Source: Listeria cossartiae subsp. cayugensis (lineage in GTDB: Bacteria; Bacillota; Bacilli; Lactobacillales; Listeriaceae). Taken from it: 64,000 bases of DNA. Positions 46,574-55,577 of the stretch are shown in pieces. The first letter of the stretch is position 1. Each line of letters opens with the position of its first letter. Under the pieces are notes generated by a model that was given only the letters and a program-made list of their open reading frames with translations, made no database searches and was not told where the DNA came from. The stretch is taken from assembly GCF_014229095.1 (NCBI RefSeq), contig NZ_JAARZC010000001.1, positions 930,001-994,000 on the forward strand. The letters run 5' to 3'. The translations under genes were made by a program, and so were the position numbers.

Positions 46574-48337
46574 ATGTCAATCAAATCTAAAATTATAAAA
46601 ATCGGTGTTTGTAGTGTGATGTTACTCGTACCACTTTCTCAAACTTCCTTACCAAGTTTTGCCGCAGAAGAAGTAGCCGTAGAAGATCAACAAGATATCG
46701 TGAATATTCCTGACGCCGAATTAAAAGCACAAATTAATCAATACATCGGCCAGCCAGCCACAGCGGATATTACCAAAACGCAATTAGCAGGTTTTGGGAC
46801 ACTAAGCTTAAGCGCTGGTATTACAGACTTCACAGGACTTGAATATGCAACTAACCTGGAAACCTTAACATTGAATAGCGTTAATGCAACTAACTATACA
46901 GCTATAGGTCAGTTAAAAGCATTAAAAACTTTATGGATTCAAAATTCTAATGTCACTTCAAGTTTAATACCAGATTTAAATGGTTTAACTAAATTAGAAA
47001 GCTTAAACCTAAGTAATACAAAGATAGATGATTCAGTTTATGTTAAATTTAATCAACTATCCAGTTTAATTGATCTTAATTTATCCGGCAATAAAGGACT
47101 TACACGTGTAAGTGAGCTTCAAAGTTTGTCTAATCTAACAAGGTTAAATCTAAATAATTGTCAAGTGTCTGATTTTAGAGGTATAGAAAATCTAGCGCAT
47201 CTGACGAGTTTAACCTCAACAGGGGCACAGTTTATACCATCGGAAGTGCTGCAAATTAAGAGTAGCACCCTTAAGTATGACGCAAAACAACAAACCATGT
47301 TTGTTCCATTTGATATCATGACACCGAGCCATATAACCAATTATGACGGTTCGGCAGTTAATCCTGCATACAAAAATATGGCCTATAGACTTATTTTAAA
47401 TGATGAGGACGTTGATTACGATAGAATAACAGGTATGCCGGATGGTTTATCAATCACAGGTGTGAATCCAGCAGAGTTTGACCAAATTGAAACATTAACT
47501 TTATGGACTATATTCGATTCGAAAGACGTGAAAACACCACCTAATTTAGCCGGAGGAACATTTAATGTTGGTGGAGCAGGTATGCAAGACTTTACTGTCG
47601 ACCATTCAGCTACTATTGCAGCGGAAGAGAATATCTCCTACGTAGCTGGCGAAACAGTTACACCAGAAAAATTCTTAGCAGATATTAAAGCCGATGCGAA
47701 CGGCGCAACAATTACGAGTGACGTGGCAGAAAAAGTTGATTTTACAAAAGCTGGAACCTACACAGTTACGTTAAACGCAGCCAATTCACTAGGCGTGCAA
47801 GCTGAACCAGTTCAAGTGACAGTGACAATCATTGAAAAAACTGTTATCACTGCTGATCCAGAAATCACTTACAACCTAAATGAAGCAAAAACAGAAGCTG
47901 AATTCTTAGAAGAAATCAAAGCCGCGACAAATGATGAAACACCGATCACAAGTGATTTCGCGACTGCAGTAGATTTCACCAAAGCAGGTGAATATACTGT
48001 AACACTCCATGCAGAATCAGATGTACAAAAAGCAGATCCGCTTACGGTGAAAGTAAAAGTAAGTGAAAAAACACCAGATCCAGAACCAACGCCAGACCCA
48101 GAAACACCATCTGATGAACCGGTTCAGTCTTCTGATTCCGTAGATGACCCAAGCAATAATGAAGCAGAACAAGCAGCGGGCTCAGTGAACCCAGCAGACC
48201 CTGTAGTATCTATATCCGCTCAAGCAACTACAAACAAAGTGAGTTTACCAAAAACAGGTGATTCGCTACCAGCAACAGGCGTAGTCGTAGGATTCTTAGT
48301 CTTAGGATTAGGTGTTATGATTGCACGTAAAAAATAA
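46574..48337 (+). CDS. LPXTG-anchored internalin-like LRR protein 2
   Basis: A 587-residue paralogue with the same layout: signal peptide (ending SFAAEE), LRR block (about 75-215, for example LTKLESLNLSNTKIDDSVYV), inter-repeat region, two Ig-like domains with the pattern VDFTKAGTYTVTLNA, and an acidic Pro/Glu-rich linker. LPKTG is at 558-562 followed by LPATG at 565-569. The last 30 residues are identical to protein 1, whereas the LRR region differs markedly. Its linker is more acidic and Ser-rich than the plain DP repeats of protein 1. Own promoter and terminator. Confidence 0.88.
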   Translation: MSIKSKIIKIGVCSVMLLVPLSQTSLPSFAAEEVAVEDQQDIVNIPDAELKAQINQYIGQPATADITKTQLAGFGTLSLSAGITDFTGLEYATNLETLTLNSVNATNYTAIGQLKALKTLWIQNSNVTSSLIPDLNGLTKLESLNLSNTKIDDSVYVKFNQLSSLIDLNLSGNKGLTRVSELQSLSNLTRLNLNNCQVSDFRGIENLAHLTSLTSTGAQFIPSEVLQIKSSTLKYDAKQQTMFVPFDIMTPSHITNYDGSAVNPAYKNMAYRLILNDEDVDYDRITGMPDGLSITGVNPAEFDQIETLTLWTIFDSKDVKTPPNLAGGTFNVGGAGMQDFTVDHSATIAAEENISYVAGETVTPEKFLADIKADANGATITSDVAEKVDFTKAGTYTVTLNAANSLGVQAEPVQVTVTIIEKTVITADPEITYNLNEAKTEAEFLEEIKAATNDETPITSDFATAVDFTKAGEYTVTLHAESDVQKADPLTVKVKVSEKTPDPEPTPDPETPSDEPVQSSDSVDDPSNNEAEQAAGSVNPADPVVSISAQATTNKVSLPKTGDSLPATGVVVGFLVLGLGVMIARKK

Positions 48338-48344
48338 GTAAATA

Positions 48345-48382
48345 AAAAACTATTCGCTCTACATGGAGCGAATAGTTTTTCT
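48345..48382 (+). terminator. Terminator of internalin 2
   Basis: A 15-bp perfect stem AAAAACTATTCGCTC/GAGCGAATAGTTTTT with a 6-nt loop. Confidence 0.9.
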
Positions 48383-48596
48383 TTGAATCTAGATATGGTT
48401 TTAGACGGATAATGAGTATCTATGTATACCTTGAAGAAGGAAAAACAAAAGCACCTTACTTGGAAAAGTCACAATTTAGTCACAGTTTATGAATCCTTTA
48501 ATAGTGCGTGGAATACTAGATAAATAGCTGGTTTCTCATGATATATGATTCTTTAAACCGGTTTTGTGATTTAATTATGGATGAAATCATCAATAA
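48383..48596 (+). other. Gap upstream of the third internalin promoter
   Basis: No gene is visible. The second half resembles the segment before internalin 1. Confidence 0.45.
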
Positions 48597-48643
48597 TTGT
48601 TCACAAAATGACTATTGGTATTTATAATCAATGGGTATATAAT
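48597..48643 (+). promoter_or_regulatory. Internalin promoter 3 with CACAA box
   Basis: TTGTTCACAA (48597-48606), an 8-bp gap, TTGGTA (48615-48620), a 17-bp spacer, TATAAT (48638-48643). Confidence 0.75.
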
Positions 48644-48711
48644 TTACTAGGTTAGATTAGTATTTAGCTGTTTTAAGACAATTAATTTGATAAGAGAGAG
48701 GAACAACAAAG

Positions 48712-50442
48712 ATGTCAATAAAATCTAAAATTATGAAAATCGGAATTTGTAGCGTAATAGTATTAATGCCACTATCACAAATTTCTTTACCAAGTTTTGC
48801 TGCAGAAGAAGTAGCGGATGATGCAAGTCAGGATATTGTGAACGTACCAGATGCTGAATTAAAATCACAACTAAACTATGCAATGGGTGGAGCAGCTACG
48901 GCAGATATTACAAAAGCTCAAATATTAGGTTTGGAGAGTATCAGTTTATCTGGTTCTATTACGGACTTAACAGGTCTTGAAGCTGCAACTAATCTTAAGA
49001 CGTTAACGATAAATAGTAAAACTATAACTAATTATGAACCGATAGCGGAACTACCTAATTTAGATACCCTATGGATTGAAAATTCTGATTTGACCCCAAG
49101 TTTGCTACCTGATTTAAATGGTTTAACCAATTTAACTACTTTGTCACTACTTGGGAATAAGCTAGATAATTCGGCTTATTCTAAAATTAAAAATCTACCC
49201 AATTTAGCTAATCTTAATTTATCTAAAAATCCAGGACTCACTAATATTAGTGAGTTACAAAGTTTGGTCAATCTTACTACTTTAAATGTTTCCAACTGTC
49301 AGATAGCTGATTTAACTGGTTTGGATGCTTTTCCAAAATTAACTAATTTTAATGCAGGGAGCCAACAGTTTGCTCCTCTGGAAGCGACAGCAATTAAAAG
49401 TAAGTCGCTTAATTACAACGTGACAGCACAAACCATGTTTGTCCCATTTGACATAATGACACCAGATTCTATCACCAACTTTAATGGAGCAAAGATTACA
49501 CCGTCATACAAACCTGACATGTATATGATAGCAACGAACGACGGAGTTATTGATGGTAGTAGAATGACTGGATCAGTTGAGGGGATTACCATAAGTGATG
49601 TGACGCCAACTGAGTTTGATCAGATTGCAAATCTCACTTTTTATACCATGTTTGATTTTTCAAAAGCAGGCACACCAGCCAATTTAGTAGGAAAAACATA
49701 TACTATAAGTGCTGCGGGTATGCAAGAATTCACGGTTGATCACTCTGTAGATATTACTGCTGAAGAGAACATAACTTATGTAGCTGGCGGTACTGTGACA
49801 CCAGCAAAATTCTTAACCGATATTAAAGCAGATGCTAATGGTTCGACAATTACTAGTGATTTTGCAGATAAAGTAGATTTTGCGACACCAGGCACTTATA
49901 CTGTAACACTAAATGCAGAAAATACTCTTGGCGTGAAAAGTGAACCATTCCAAGTGACAGTAACAGTTGAAGCGAAAACAGTTATCACAGCTGATCCAGA
50001 AGTAACTTATAGTCTAAACGAAGCAAAAACAGAAGAAGAATTTTTAACAGAAATTAAAGCTATGACCAATAACGAAACACCAATTACAAGTGATTTTGCG
50101 ACGGTTGTAGACTTTACAAAACCAGGTAAATATACAGTAACACTTAATGCGGAATCAGCTCTCCAAAAAGCTGCGCCACTTACTGTGACAGTAACAATAA
50201 GTGAAACAATACCAGATCCAGAACCAACACCAGACCCGGATCCAGATCCAACAGACCCAACAGATCCCGAAGATCCAGCTGAACCGGCTAATTCGGTTGA
50301 TCCTGTAGTTGAAATTTCTGCTAACACACCTGTAACAACAGTGAAATTATTACCAAAAACAGGTGATTCACTTCCAGTAACAGGCGTTGTCGTAGGATTC
50401 TTAGTCTTAGGATTAGGCGTTATGATTTCCCGTAAAAAATAA
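48712..50442 (+). CDS. LPXTG-anchored internalin-like LRR protein 3
   Basis: A 576-residue paralogue. The signal peptide ends SFAAEE. The LRR block (about 75-215) includes LTNLTTLSLLGNKLDNSAYS and LVNLTTLNVSNCQIADLTGL. Two Ig-like domains follow, each with a VDF-T-P-G-YTVTLNAE pattern, then a linker of DP repeats (PDPEPTPDPDPDPTDPTDPE). LPKTG is at 547-551, then LPVTG at 554-558. It is closest to protein 1 in the upstream DNA and at both protein ends. Confidence 0.88.
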   Translation: MSIKSKIMKIGICSVIVLMPLSQISLPSFAAEEVADDASQDIVNVPDAELKSQLNYAMGGAATADITKAQILGLESISLSGSITDLTGLEAATNLKTLTINSKTITNYEPIAELPNLDTLWIENSDLTPSLLPDLNGLTNLTTLSLLGNKLDNSAYSKIKNLPNLANLNLSKNPGLTNISELQSLVNLTTLNVSNCQIADLTGLDAFPKLTNFNAGSQQFAPLEATAIKSKSLNYNVTAQTMFVPFDIMTPDSITNFNGAKITPSYKPDMYMIATNDGVIDGSRMTGSVEGITISDVTPTEFDQIANLTFYTMFDFSKAGTPANLVGKTYTISAAGMQEFTVDHSVDITAEENITYVAGGTVTPAKFLTDIKADANGSTITSDFADKVDFATPGTYTVTLNAENTLGVKSEPFQVTVTVEAKTVITADPEVTYSLNEAKTEEEFLTEIKAMTNNETPITSDFATVVDFTKPGKYTVTLNAESALQKAAPLTVTVTISETIPDPEPTPDPDPDPTDPTDPEDPAEPANSVDPVVEISANTPVTTVKLLPKTGDSLPVTGVVVGFLVLGLGVMISRKK

Positions 50443-50448
50443 GTGAAC

Positions 50449-50487
50449 AAAAACTATCCGATCCCATAAGGGGCGGATAGTTTTTTT
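50449..50487 (+). terminator. Terminator of internalin 3
   Basis: AAAAACTATCCG and CGGATAGTTTTT arms with an inner CCC/GGG pairing and a T-run. Confidence 0.88.
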
Positions 50488-50509
50488 GCGTTCTTTTCGA
50501 TAGCAATAC

Positions 50510-50564
50510 TAAATGCAAAGAAACTATCCTCTTGATGAATAGGCGGATAGTTTCTTTGCATTTA
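50510..50564. repeat. 20-bp perfect inverted repeat
   Basis: The arms at 50510-50529 and 50545-50564 are perfect 20-bp complements around a 15-nt loop. The inner part ACTATCC/GGATAGT is the same as in the terminators of internalins 3 and 4. No T-run follows on either strand, so it is not a standard terminator. Confidence 0.75.
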
Positions 50565-50711
50565 TCTCTATTTGATTCTGTTTCGACAAATTTCCGACAA
50601 ATTCTCCAAGCTTTTTTCTTATGTAAACTACTAGTAAAATCCCGCGCAGAAACTAGGATCACGAAATTTAATGTCCTAGCTAGGTACTAAAATTCACATT
50701 TTTAGCTGTTT
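50565..50711 (+). other. Gap upstream of the fourth internalin promoter
   Basis: No gene or clear signal is visible here. Confidence 0.4.
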
Positions 50712-50758
50712 TTGTACACAATTTATCTATTGGTATTAGACTGGAAGGGAACTATAAT
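50712..50758 (+). promoter_or_regulatory. Internalin promoter 4 with CACAA box
   Basis: TTGTACACAA (50712-50721), an 8-bp gap, TTGGTA (50730-50735), a 17-bp spacer, TATAAT (50753-50758). Confidence 0.75.
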
Positions 50759-50836
50759 TACATCCATAAAGTTCCTTTTGAAAAGCTTAGTAATCTTATC
50801 TAAGCTAAATTAATAGAGTGGAGAGGGTAATGACTT

Positions 50837-52663
50837 ATGTCAATGAAAACAAAACTAGTAAAAATTGGAGTATGTTGTGCAATAGTAATCGTTCCAATTT
50901 CGCAAACTACTTTGCCGGTTTTTGCAGCAGAACAGACAGGTTTAAAAGCGAGTCAAGATAATGTAAATATCCCAGATGCTGTTTTTAAACAGTATTTAAA
51001 TAGTCTTCTTGGACAAGCAAGTACAGCGAACATCACAGAAGCACAGATGGATTCCTTAACAAGCATTACGTTAAAGGATATCAATGTTACTGATTTAACA
51101 GGTATTGAATATGCCCATAACCTGAAATATCTAACTATCAACAATATTGAAGTAACAAATTTTAGCTCAATAAGTGGTCTCGATAAATTAGAACAATTAA
51201 GAATTTTGGGAGATACTATCACCTCAGATGAAATTCCTAATTTAAGCGGACTTACTGATTTAACTTTACTGGATCTTTCGCATAGTGCGCATGATGATTC
51301 TATTTTAACTAAAATAAATCAACTACCAAACGTTAAAAGGATTGATCTTAGTTATAATGGTGCAATAACAGACATCATGCCTCTTAAAAATATGCCAGAA
51401 CTTACGAATTTAAATGTTCAATTTTGTGGTATACATGATTACCGTGGTATAGAAAATTTTCCGAAATTAACTCAATTATACGCATATGGACAAAATATTG
51501 GTGCGAAAAAATTAATTAACTCTGAAATCAAAAGTAGTGCTTTAACGTATAATGCGGATAATCAAACAATGTACGTTCCATTTACAATCATGACAGAACG
51601 AACTGTTAACTATGATGGTTACACGCCAGATTTTCTGAAGTCTACCTCTAGCAGCAATACCTTCTTTTCGATGAATGAACAAGAAATTAATGGTAGCCGA
51701 CTAACTATTACAAGCGACGGCTTAACAGTAAGTAATGTTAGCAAAACAGATTTCGATAATCTTGAAAAAATGGAATTTAACGCACGAATTGATTTACCAT
51801 ACGACACATATAATTCACCAGACCAATTTAAAAATGGCGGTACTTACACTATTTCAGGTCCAGTCTATGATCATTATTTTACTGTAGATCACTCTTTGAC
51901 TATTACAGCTGACAGCGATAAAACTTATGTAGAAAATAAAGCAGTTACAGAAGCAGCGTTTTTAGCAGATATTCATGCGCAATCAGATGATGGTTCGGCA
52001 GTTACAAGTGATTTTGCTGATAAAGTAGATTTCACAACACCTGGGACATACACAGTTACTTTACAATCAGAAAATAATGCCGGATTAAAAGCGGATCCAG
52101 TACAAGTAAATGTAACAATTAAAGCAACAACAACTATTACGGCAGATAATAGCATTACTTATAAAACCAATACATCGAAGACAGAAGCAGAATTTTTAAA
52201 AGATATTCAAGCGAAAACGAATGATGGTACAACGATTACAAGCGATTTTGCAACGATGGTAGATTTTTCTAAACCAGGAAAATATATCGTTACGCTAAAC
52301 GCTGAAAATGATTTGCAAAAAGGAGCGCCCGTACAAGTGACGGTTATTGTGAAAGACGAAACACCGGTGCCGGATCCAACGCCTACACCTGATCCAACAC
52401 CAGACCCAGACCCAACACCAAGCCCAACACCAGATCCTACACCAAATCCAGTGGTTGTTACACCAAGCGTCGATAAACCAGTGACACCAATTCCAAGCAT
52501 CCCGTCGCTAACAGTTGATGAGAAGAAAGCGACAACAACAAGCGTAAAAACAGCAGCAAGTACAAATGCATTACCAAAAACAGGTGATTCCTTGCCTGTA
52601 GCAGGAGTGACTGTTGGCGCTTTATTAATTGGATTAAGCTGGATGGTTTCGAGAAGAAAATAA
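50837..52663 (+). CDS. LPXTG-anchored internalin-like LRR protein 4 (divergent)
   Basis: A 608-residue member, the most divergent of the four. Signal peptide about 1-31 (ending VFAAEQ). The LRR block at about 75-215 has weaker repeats (LDKLEQLRILGDTITSDEIP). The inter-repeat region has DYDG-type insertions, two Ig-like domains carry a VDFTTPGTYTVTL pattern, and a long PDPTP linker follows. LPKTG is at 579-583. The second motif has decayed to LPVAG (586-590), and the membrane helix and tail (SWMVSRRK) differ from the others. Promoter layout is the same. Confidence 0.88.
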   Translation: MSMKTKLVKIGVCCAIVIVPISQTTLPVFAAEQTGLKASQDNVNIPDAVFKQYLNSLLGQASTANITEAQMDSLTSITLKDINVTDLTGIEYAHNLKYLTINNIEVTNFSSISGLDKLEQLRILGDTITSDEIPNLSGLTDLTLLDLSHSAHDDSILTKINQLPNVKRIDLSYNGAITDIMPLKNMPELTNLNVQFCGIHDYRGIENFPKLTQLYAYGQNIGAKKLINSEIKSSALTYNADNQTMYVPFTIMTERTVNYDGYTPDFLKSTSSSNTFFSMNEQEINGSRLTITSDGLTVSNVSKTDFDNLEKMEFNARIDLPYDTYNSPDQFKNGGTYTISGPVYDHYFTVDHSLTITADSDKTYVENKAVTEAAFLADIHAQSDDGSAVTSDFADKVDFTTPGTYTVTLQSENNAGLKADPVQVNVTIKATTTITADNSITYKTNTSKTEAEFLKDIQAKTNDGTTITSDFATMVDFSKPGKYIVTLNAENDLQKGAPVQVTVIVKDETPVPDPTPTPDPTPDPDPTPSPTPDPTPNPVVVTPSVDKPVTPIPSIPSLTVDEKKATTTSVKTAASTNALPKTGDSLPVAGVTVGALLIGLSWMVSRRK

Positions 52664-52665
52664 AA

Positions 52666-52703
52666 AACTATCCGCCCCGGTAAAGGGCGGATAGTTATTT
52701 TTT
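52666..52703. terminator. Bidirectional terminator internalin 4/oatA
   Basis: A 12-bp stem AACTATCCGCCC/GGGCGGATAGTT with a 7-nt loop between convergent genes; its core repeats that of the internalin 3 terminator. Confidence 0.88.
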
Positions 52704-54584
52704 CATTACATTCATTAACATTGCTACATATGCTTGAGCACCAGTTTTAGTTAAATGGACGCCATCAGGAGCGAAGTACTGTGTTTGACCACTCGATTGT
52801 GAGTACCAATCAACGACAGTGACATTCGGTCTTGAAGCGGCGTTGGCGATACTCTTGTTAACATCGGATTGCCAACCACGAGGAACGCGTGTATTCACTA
52901 AATAAATGGTTGCTTTATCAAATTGCTCTAATAAGCTATCTAATTGATCTGCTGTGAAAGGACCATTCGTACCGAGTTCGAGAATAACCGAGCTACTTTC
53001 GGTATTAAATTTCTTATAGCCAGTAGCGGTTGTAATGGCATCTCGTAATTGTCGGCCAACAAGTCCATCAATTGTTACATTTGGAACAGCTTCTTTTAAG
53101 TAGGGTTCAATATCAAGCATTACCGAATCGCCAATTGCCACTGTTTGGGTAATTGTTGGTGTTGGAGCGACGGATTTATCTTTATTATCCGGTTCCTGCG
53201 TTTCGTCTTGTCCACTTGCTTTTTCTGTACTTGTTTCTGTATCTTTGGATGCTTCTTTTTCTTTTGCTGCTTTATCTTCTGTCTCTTTTTCTGTGTCTTT
53301 CTTCGTATCTGTCGTAGAAGTAGTTGTTTTAACGGAAGTCTGTTGTTTTTCAGCGTTTGTATTCACAGAAACGACATTGCTCATGCCAAGCGCGAATACG
53401 GCTAAAACAGCAACAAGGCCAGCAAGGCTTAACCATTTACCAACAGGTTTACTTTTCCAGACGAAGTAGTTTTTGTCTTTGAATCCTTTGAAATAGCTGA
53501 TGAAACCATTTTTTCGGATTGGTGTTTCGATAAAACGAAATGATAATTCAGCAATAATAAATGTGGCAGCAACTTGTAGGATAGCTCGCCAAATATTAGG
53601 TTGTGTAAGTTCGACAACAGGTGTCGTTAATGTGATGATTGGATAGTGCCATAAGTAAATACCGTAAGAACGCGTCCCAATCCATCGAAGCGGTTTAAAA
53701 CTGAAAATTTTGCTTAGATAGGAAGCGGGGTGAGAAATGGTCGCAATCATGATAACACCTAGAATTGCAACGAATAACAAGCCACCGCGGTATAAGAACG
53801 GTTGATATTCACTGACAAATGCTGTAAACAAGATAAAACCAAGAATACTAATTGTTCCAGCAATATTTAGAACTGCTTTACTTTTCTTTGGAACGACAGG
53901 GCTAAGACGAGTGAAAGGCCAAACGAATGCAAGTGCGCAACCTGCTAGCAAATCAAACGCTCTCGTATCAGTACCATAATAGACGCGGCTTGGATCCGTT
54001 CCTGGAACATACAAAATTGTCATCCAAATCGCGGAAAGAAGACCAAGTCCGATAACGATTTTTAAGAGAAGTTTCGGATTTTTGACCCATTTGAGAAAAA
54101 CGAGTAAAAAAGCGGGCCAAATCATATAAAATTGTTCTTCAATGGCAAGTGACCATAAGTTTTTAAGTGGTGATGGAAGTCCAAATGAATCAAAGTAAGA
54201 AACATCGTGGAAAATAAACCACCAGTTACTAACGTAAAAGAATGAAGCAATTGCATCGCCGCGTAAGTTTTTTAAGATTTCCGGATGGAAGAAAACTGCG
54301 TAGATGACAACAACGACAATCATTACATAGACAGCAGGAATGAGTCGCCGAAAACGTCTAATCCAAAATTGTTTTAATTGAAGTGATTGTGTTTTTTCCC
54401 ATTGTGTTAATAAAATGTTCGTAATTAAATAACCAGATAAGACGAAAAATATGTCTACGCCGATGAATCCACCTTTTGCCCAGCTGAAATTCAAATGGTA
54501 GGCGATTACAGCAATAACTGCGAGTGCTCGAAGTCCATCAATACTCGGAACATATTTTCTACTGTAGCGAGTAGTCCTTTTCAA
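52695..54584 (-). CDS. oatA: Peptidoglycan O-acetyltransferase OatA
   Basis: A 629-residue membrane enzyme that acetylates N-acetylmuramic acid, giving lysozyme resistance; in L. monocytogenes OatA (lmo1291) is at this place. The N-terminal acyltransferase-3 domain of 10-11 helices starts with SIDGLRALAVIAVIAYHL. A Thr/Lys/Glu-rich linker (about 410-470) joins an extracellular SGNH domain with Ser487 (GDSV), Asn540 (GTN), Asp607 and His610 (DGVH). Starts at TTG after GGAGATG. TTACTT-16-TATTAT with TGG (54696-54669) is a possible promoter. Confidence 0.93.
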   Translation of the reverse strand: MKRTTRYSRKYVPSIDGLRALAVIAVIAYHLNFSWAKGGFIGVDIFFVLSGYLITNILLTQWEKTQSLQLKQFWIRRFRRLIPAVYVMIVVVVIYAVFFHPEILKNLRGDAIASFFYVSNWWFIFHDVSYFDSFGLPSPLKNLWSLAIEEQFYMIWPAFLLVFLKWVKNPKLLLKIVIGLGLLSAIWMTILYVPGTDPSRVYYGTDTRAFDLLAGCALAFVWPFTRLSPVVPKKSKAVLNIAGTISILGFILFTAFVSEYQPFLYRGGLLFVAILGVIMIATISHPASYLSKIFSFKPLRWIGTRSYGIYLWHYPIITLTTPVVELTQPNIWRAILQVAATFIIAELSFRFIETPIRKNGFISYFKGFKDKNYFVWKSKPVGKWLSLAGLVAVLAVFALGMSNVVSVNTNAEKQQTSVKTTTSTTDTKKDTEKETEDKAAKEKEASKDTETSTEKASGQDETQEPDNKDKSVAPTPTITQTVAIGDSVMLDIEPYLKEAVPNVTIDGLVGRQLRDAITTATGYKKFNTESSSVILELGTNGPFTADQLDSLLEQFDKATIYLVNTRVPRGWQSDVNKSIANAASRPNVTVVDWYSQSSGQTQYFAPDGVHLTKTGAQAYVAMLMNVMKK

Positions 54585-54732
54585 AATAACATCTCCTATT
54601 TGTGATAAATAAATATGTGTGTAAACCTAGACAGAGATAGTAAAGAGATCTGTTTTTAGCTACATACTATAATACCATACATAAATCAAGAAGTAATTTA
54701 AAATGCTGAATTAATTGATAGTTTTTTTAAAT

Positions 54733-54762
54733 TTGAGTATATTTACTTATTTTTGTTATAGT
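54733..54762 (+). promoter_or_regulatory. Promoter of the glycerophosphodiesterase gene
   Basis: TTGAGT (54733-54738) and TATAGT (54757-54762) are 18 bp apart. Confidence 0.6.
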
Positions 54763-54776
54763 AAACATAAGTAAAT
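54741..54776. promoter_or_regulatory. 10-bp inverted repeat flanking the -10
   Basis: ATTTACTTAT (54741-54750) and ATAAGTAAAT (54767-54776) are perfect complements with the -10 between them. Operator is possible. Confidence 0.5.
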
Positions 54777-54794
54777 AGTTTGGGGGGAAGCATT

Positions 54795-55493
54795 TTGACA
54801 GAAATATTTGCCCATCGTGGCAGTAGTGGAACGCATCCAGAAAATACATTGCCGGCTATAAAGGCGGCGATTTTAGCAGGAGCAGATGGAATTGAACTAG
54901 ACGTCCATGTGCTTAAAAGTGGCGAATTAATCGTGATGCACGATGAACGTGTTGATAGAACAACAAATGGAACAGGTTTGCTGAAAGATTATACACATTA
55001 TGAAGTGAAAAAATTGGTCATTGGTAAACGATTTTTCCGGAAGATTCGCGTGCCTACATTGGAAGAAGTGTTTAAGTTGGTCAATGGTACTGGGGTCACG
55101 CTTAATATTGAACTGAAAACAGACGTCTTTGAATATGCAGGAATTGAACAAAAAGTATTGAAGCTAGCTGGTAGATTTCCCGCGGTTAAATGTATGTATT
55201 CTTCTTTTAATCCGGATACGCTCATTCGTTTAAGAGAATTATCAAGCAAGGTTAAATTAGCGCTAATAACACATGAGAATTTGGACCGGGTATTATCATT
55301 ACACGAAAAAATTCAACTAGATGCCGTACATCCACCACTCAAGGCAGCGAACAATCCAGTTCTTAGAGAAATCGCTGCACGTTATTGGACGGTTAACAAA
55401 GAAGAGGATATAACTCGCTTTTTAGAGCTAGGCGCTAAAGGAATGATGACAGACTTTCCTGAAAAAGCAGTAGCGCTAAGAAATAAGAAATAA
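54795..55493 (+). CDS. Glycerophosphodiester phosphodiesterase
   Basis: A 232-residue GDPD-family TIM barrel without signal peptide, cleaving glycerophosphodiesters to sn-glycerol-3-phosphate and an alcohol. Catalytic histidine and metal ligands are seen in FAHRGSSGTHPENT and GIELDVHVLKSGELIVMHDE. It neighbours glpD, which would oxidise the glycerol-3-phosphate released. The TTG at 54795 is preferred because GGGGGGAAG is well spaced from it; the upstream TTG at 54780 overlaps that site. Confidence 0.87.
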   Translation: MTEIFAHRGSSGTHPENTLPAIKAAILAGADGIELDVHVLKSGELIVMHDERVDRTTNGTGLLKDYTHYEVKKLVIGKRFFRKIRVPTLEEVFKLVNGTGVTLNIELKTDVFEYAGIEQKVLKLAGRFPAVKCMYSSFNPDTLIRLRELSSKVKLALITHENLDRVLSLHEKIQLDAVHPPLKAANNPVLREIAARYWTVNKEEDITRFLELGAKGMMTDFPEKAVALRNKK

Positions 55494-55502
55494 AGCTCGT
55501 GA

Positions 55503-55540
55503 GCAAAACGCTTTCATTATAAAACGTTAAAAGCTATAAT
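55503..55540 (+). promoter_or_regulatory. glpD promoter with cre-like site
   Basis: TATAAT at 55535-55540 is the -10; the -35 is poor (TTTCAT, 55512-55517). GCAAAACGCTTTCA (55503-55516) differs from the cre consensus TGWAANCGNTNWCA at two positions and covers the -35 area. Confidence 0.5.
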
Positions 55541-55577
55541 CATAGTAAGTTAATAAATATTATTGTCTGAGATTCGG

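Noticed and set aside
50007-50450. 147-codon minus-strand ORF over the end of internalin 3
   Set aside because: Shadow of the Ig-like domain and DP linker; no start signal.
52207-52500. Gly/Val/Ser repeat ORF on the minus strand
   Set aside because: It is the reverse complement of the Pro/Asp-rich linker of internalin 4; the repeats come from that linker.
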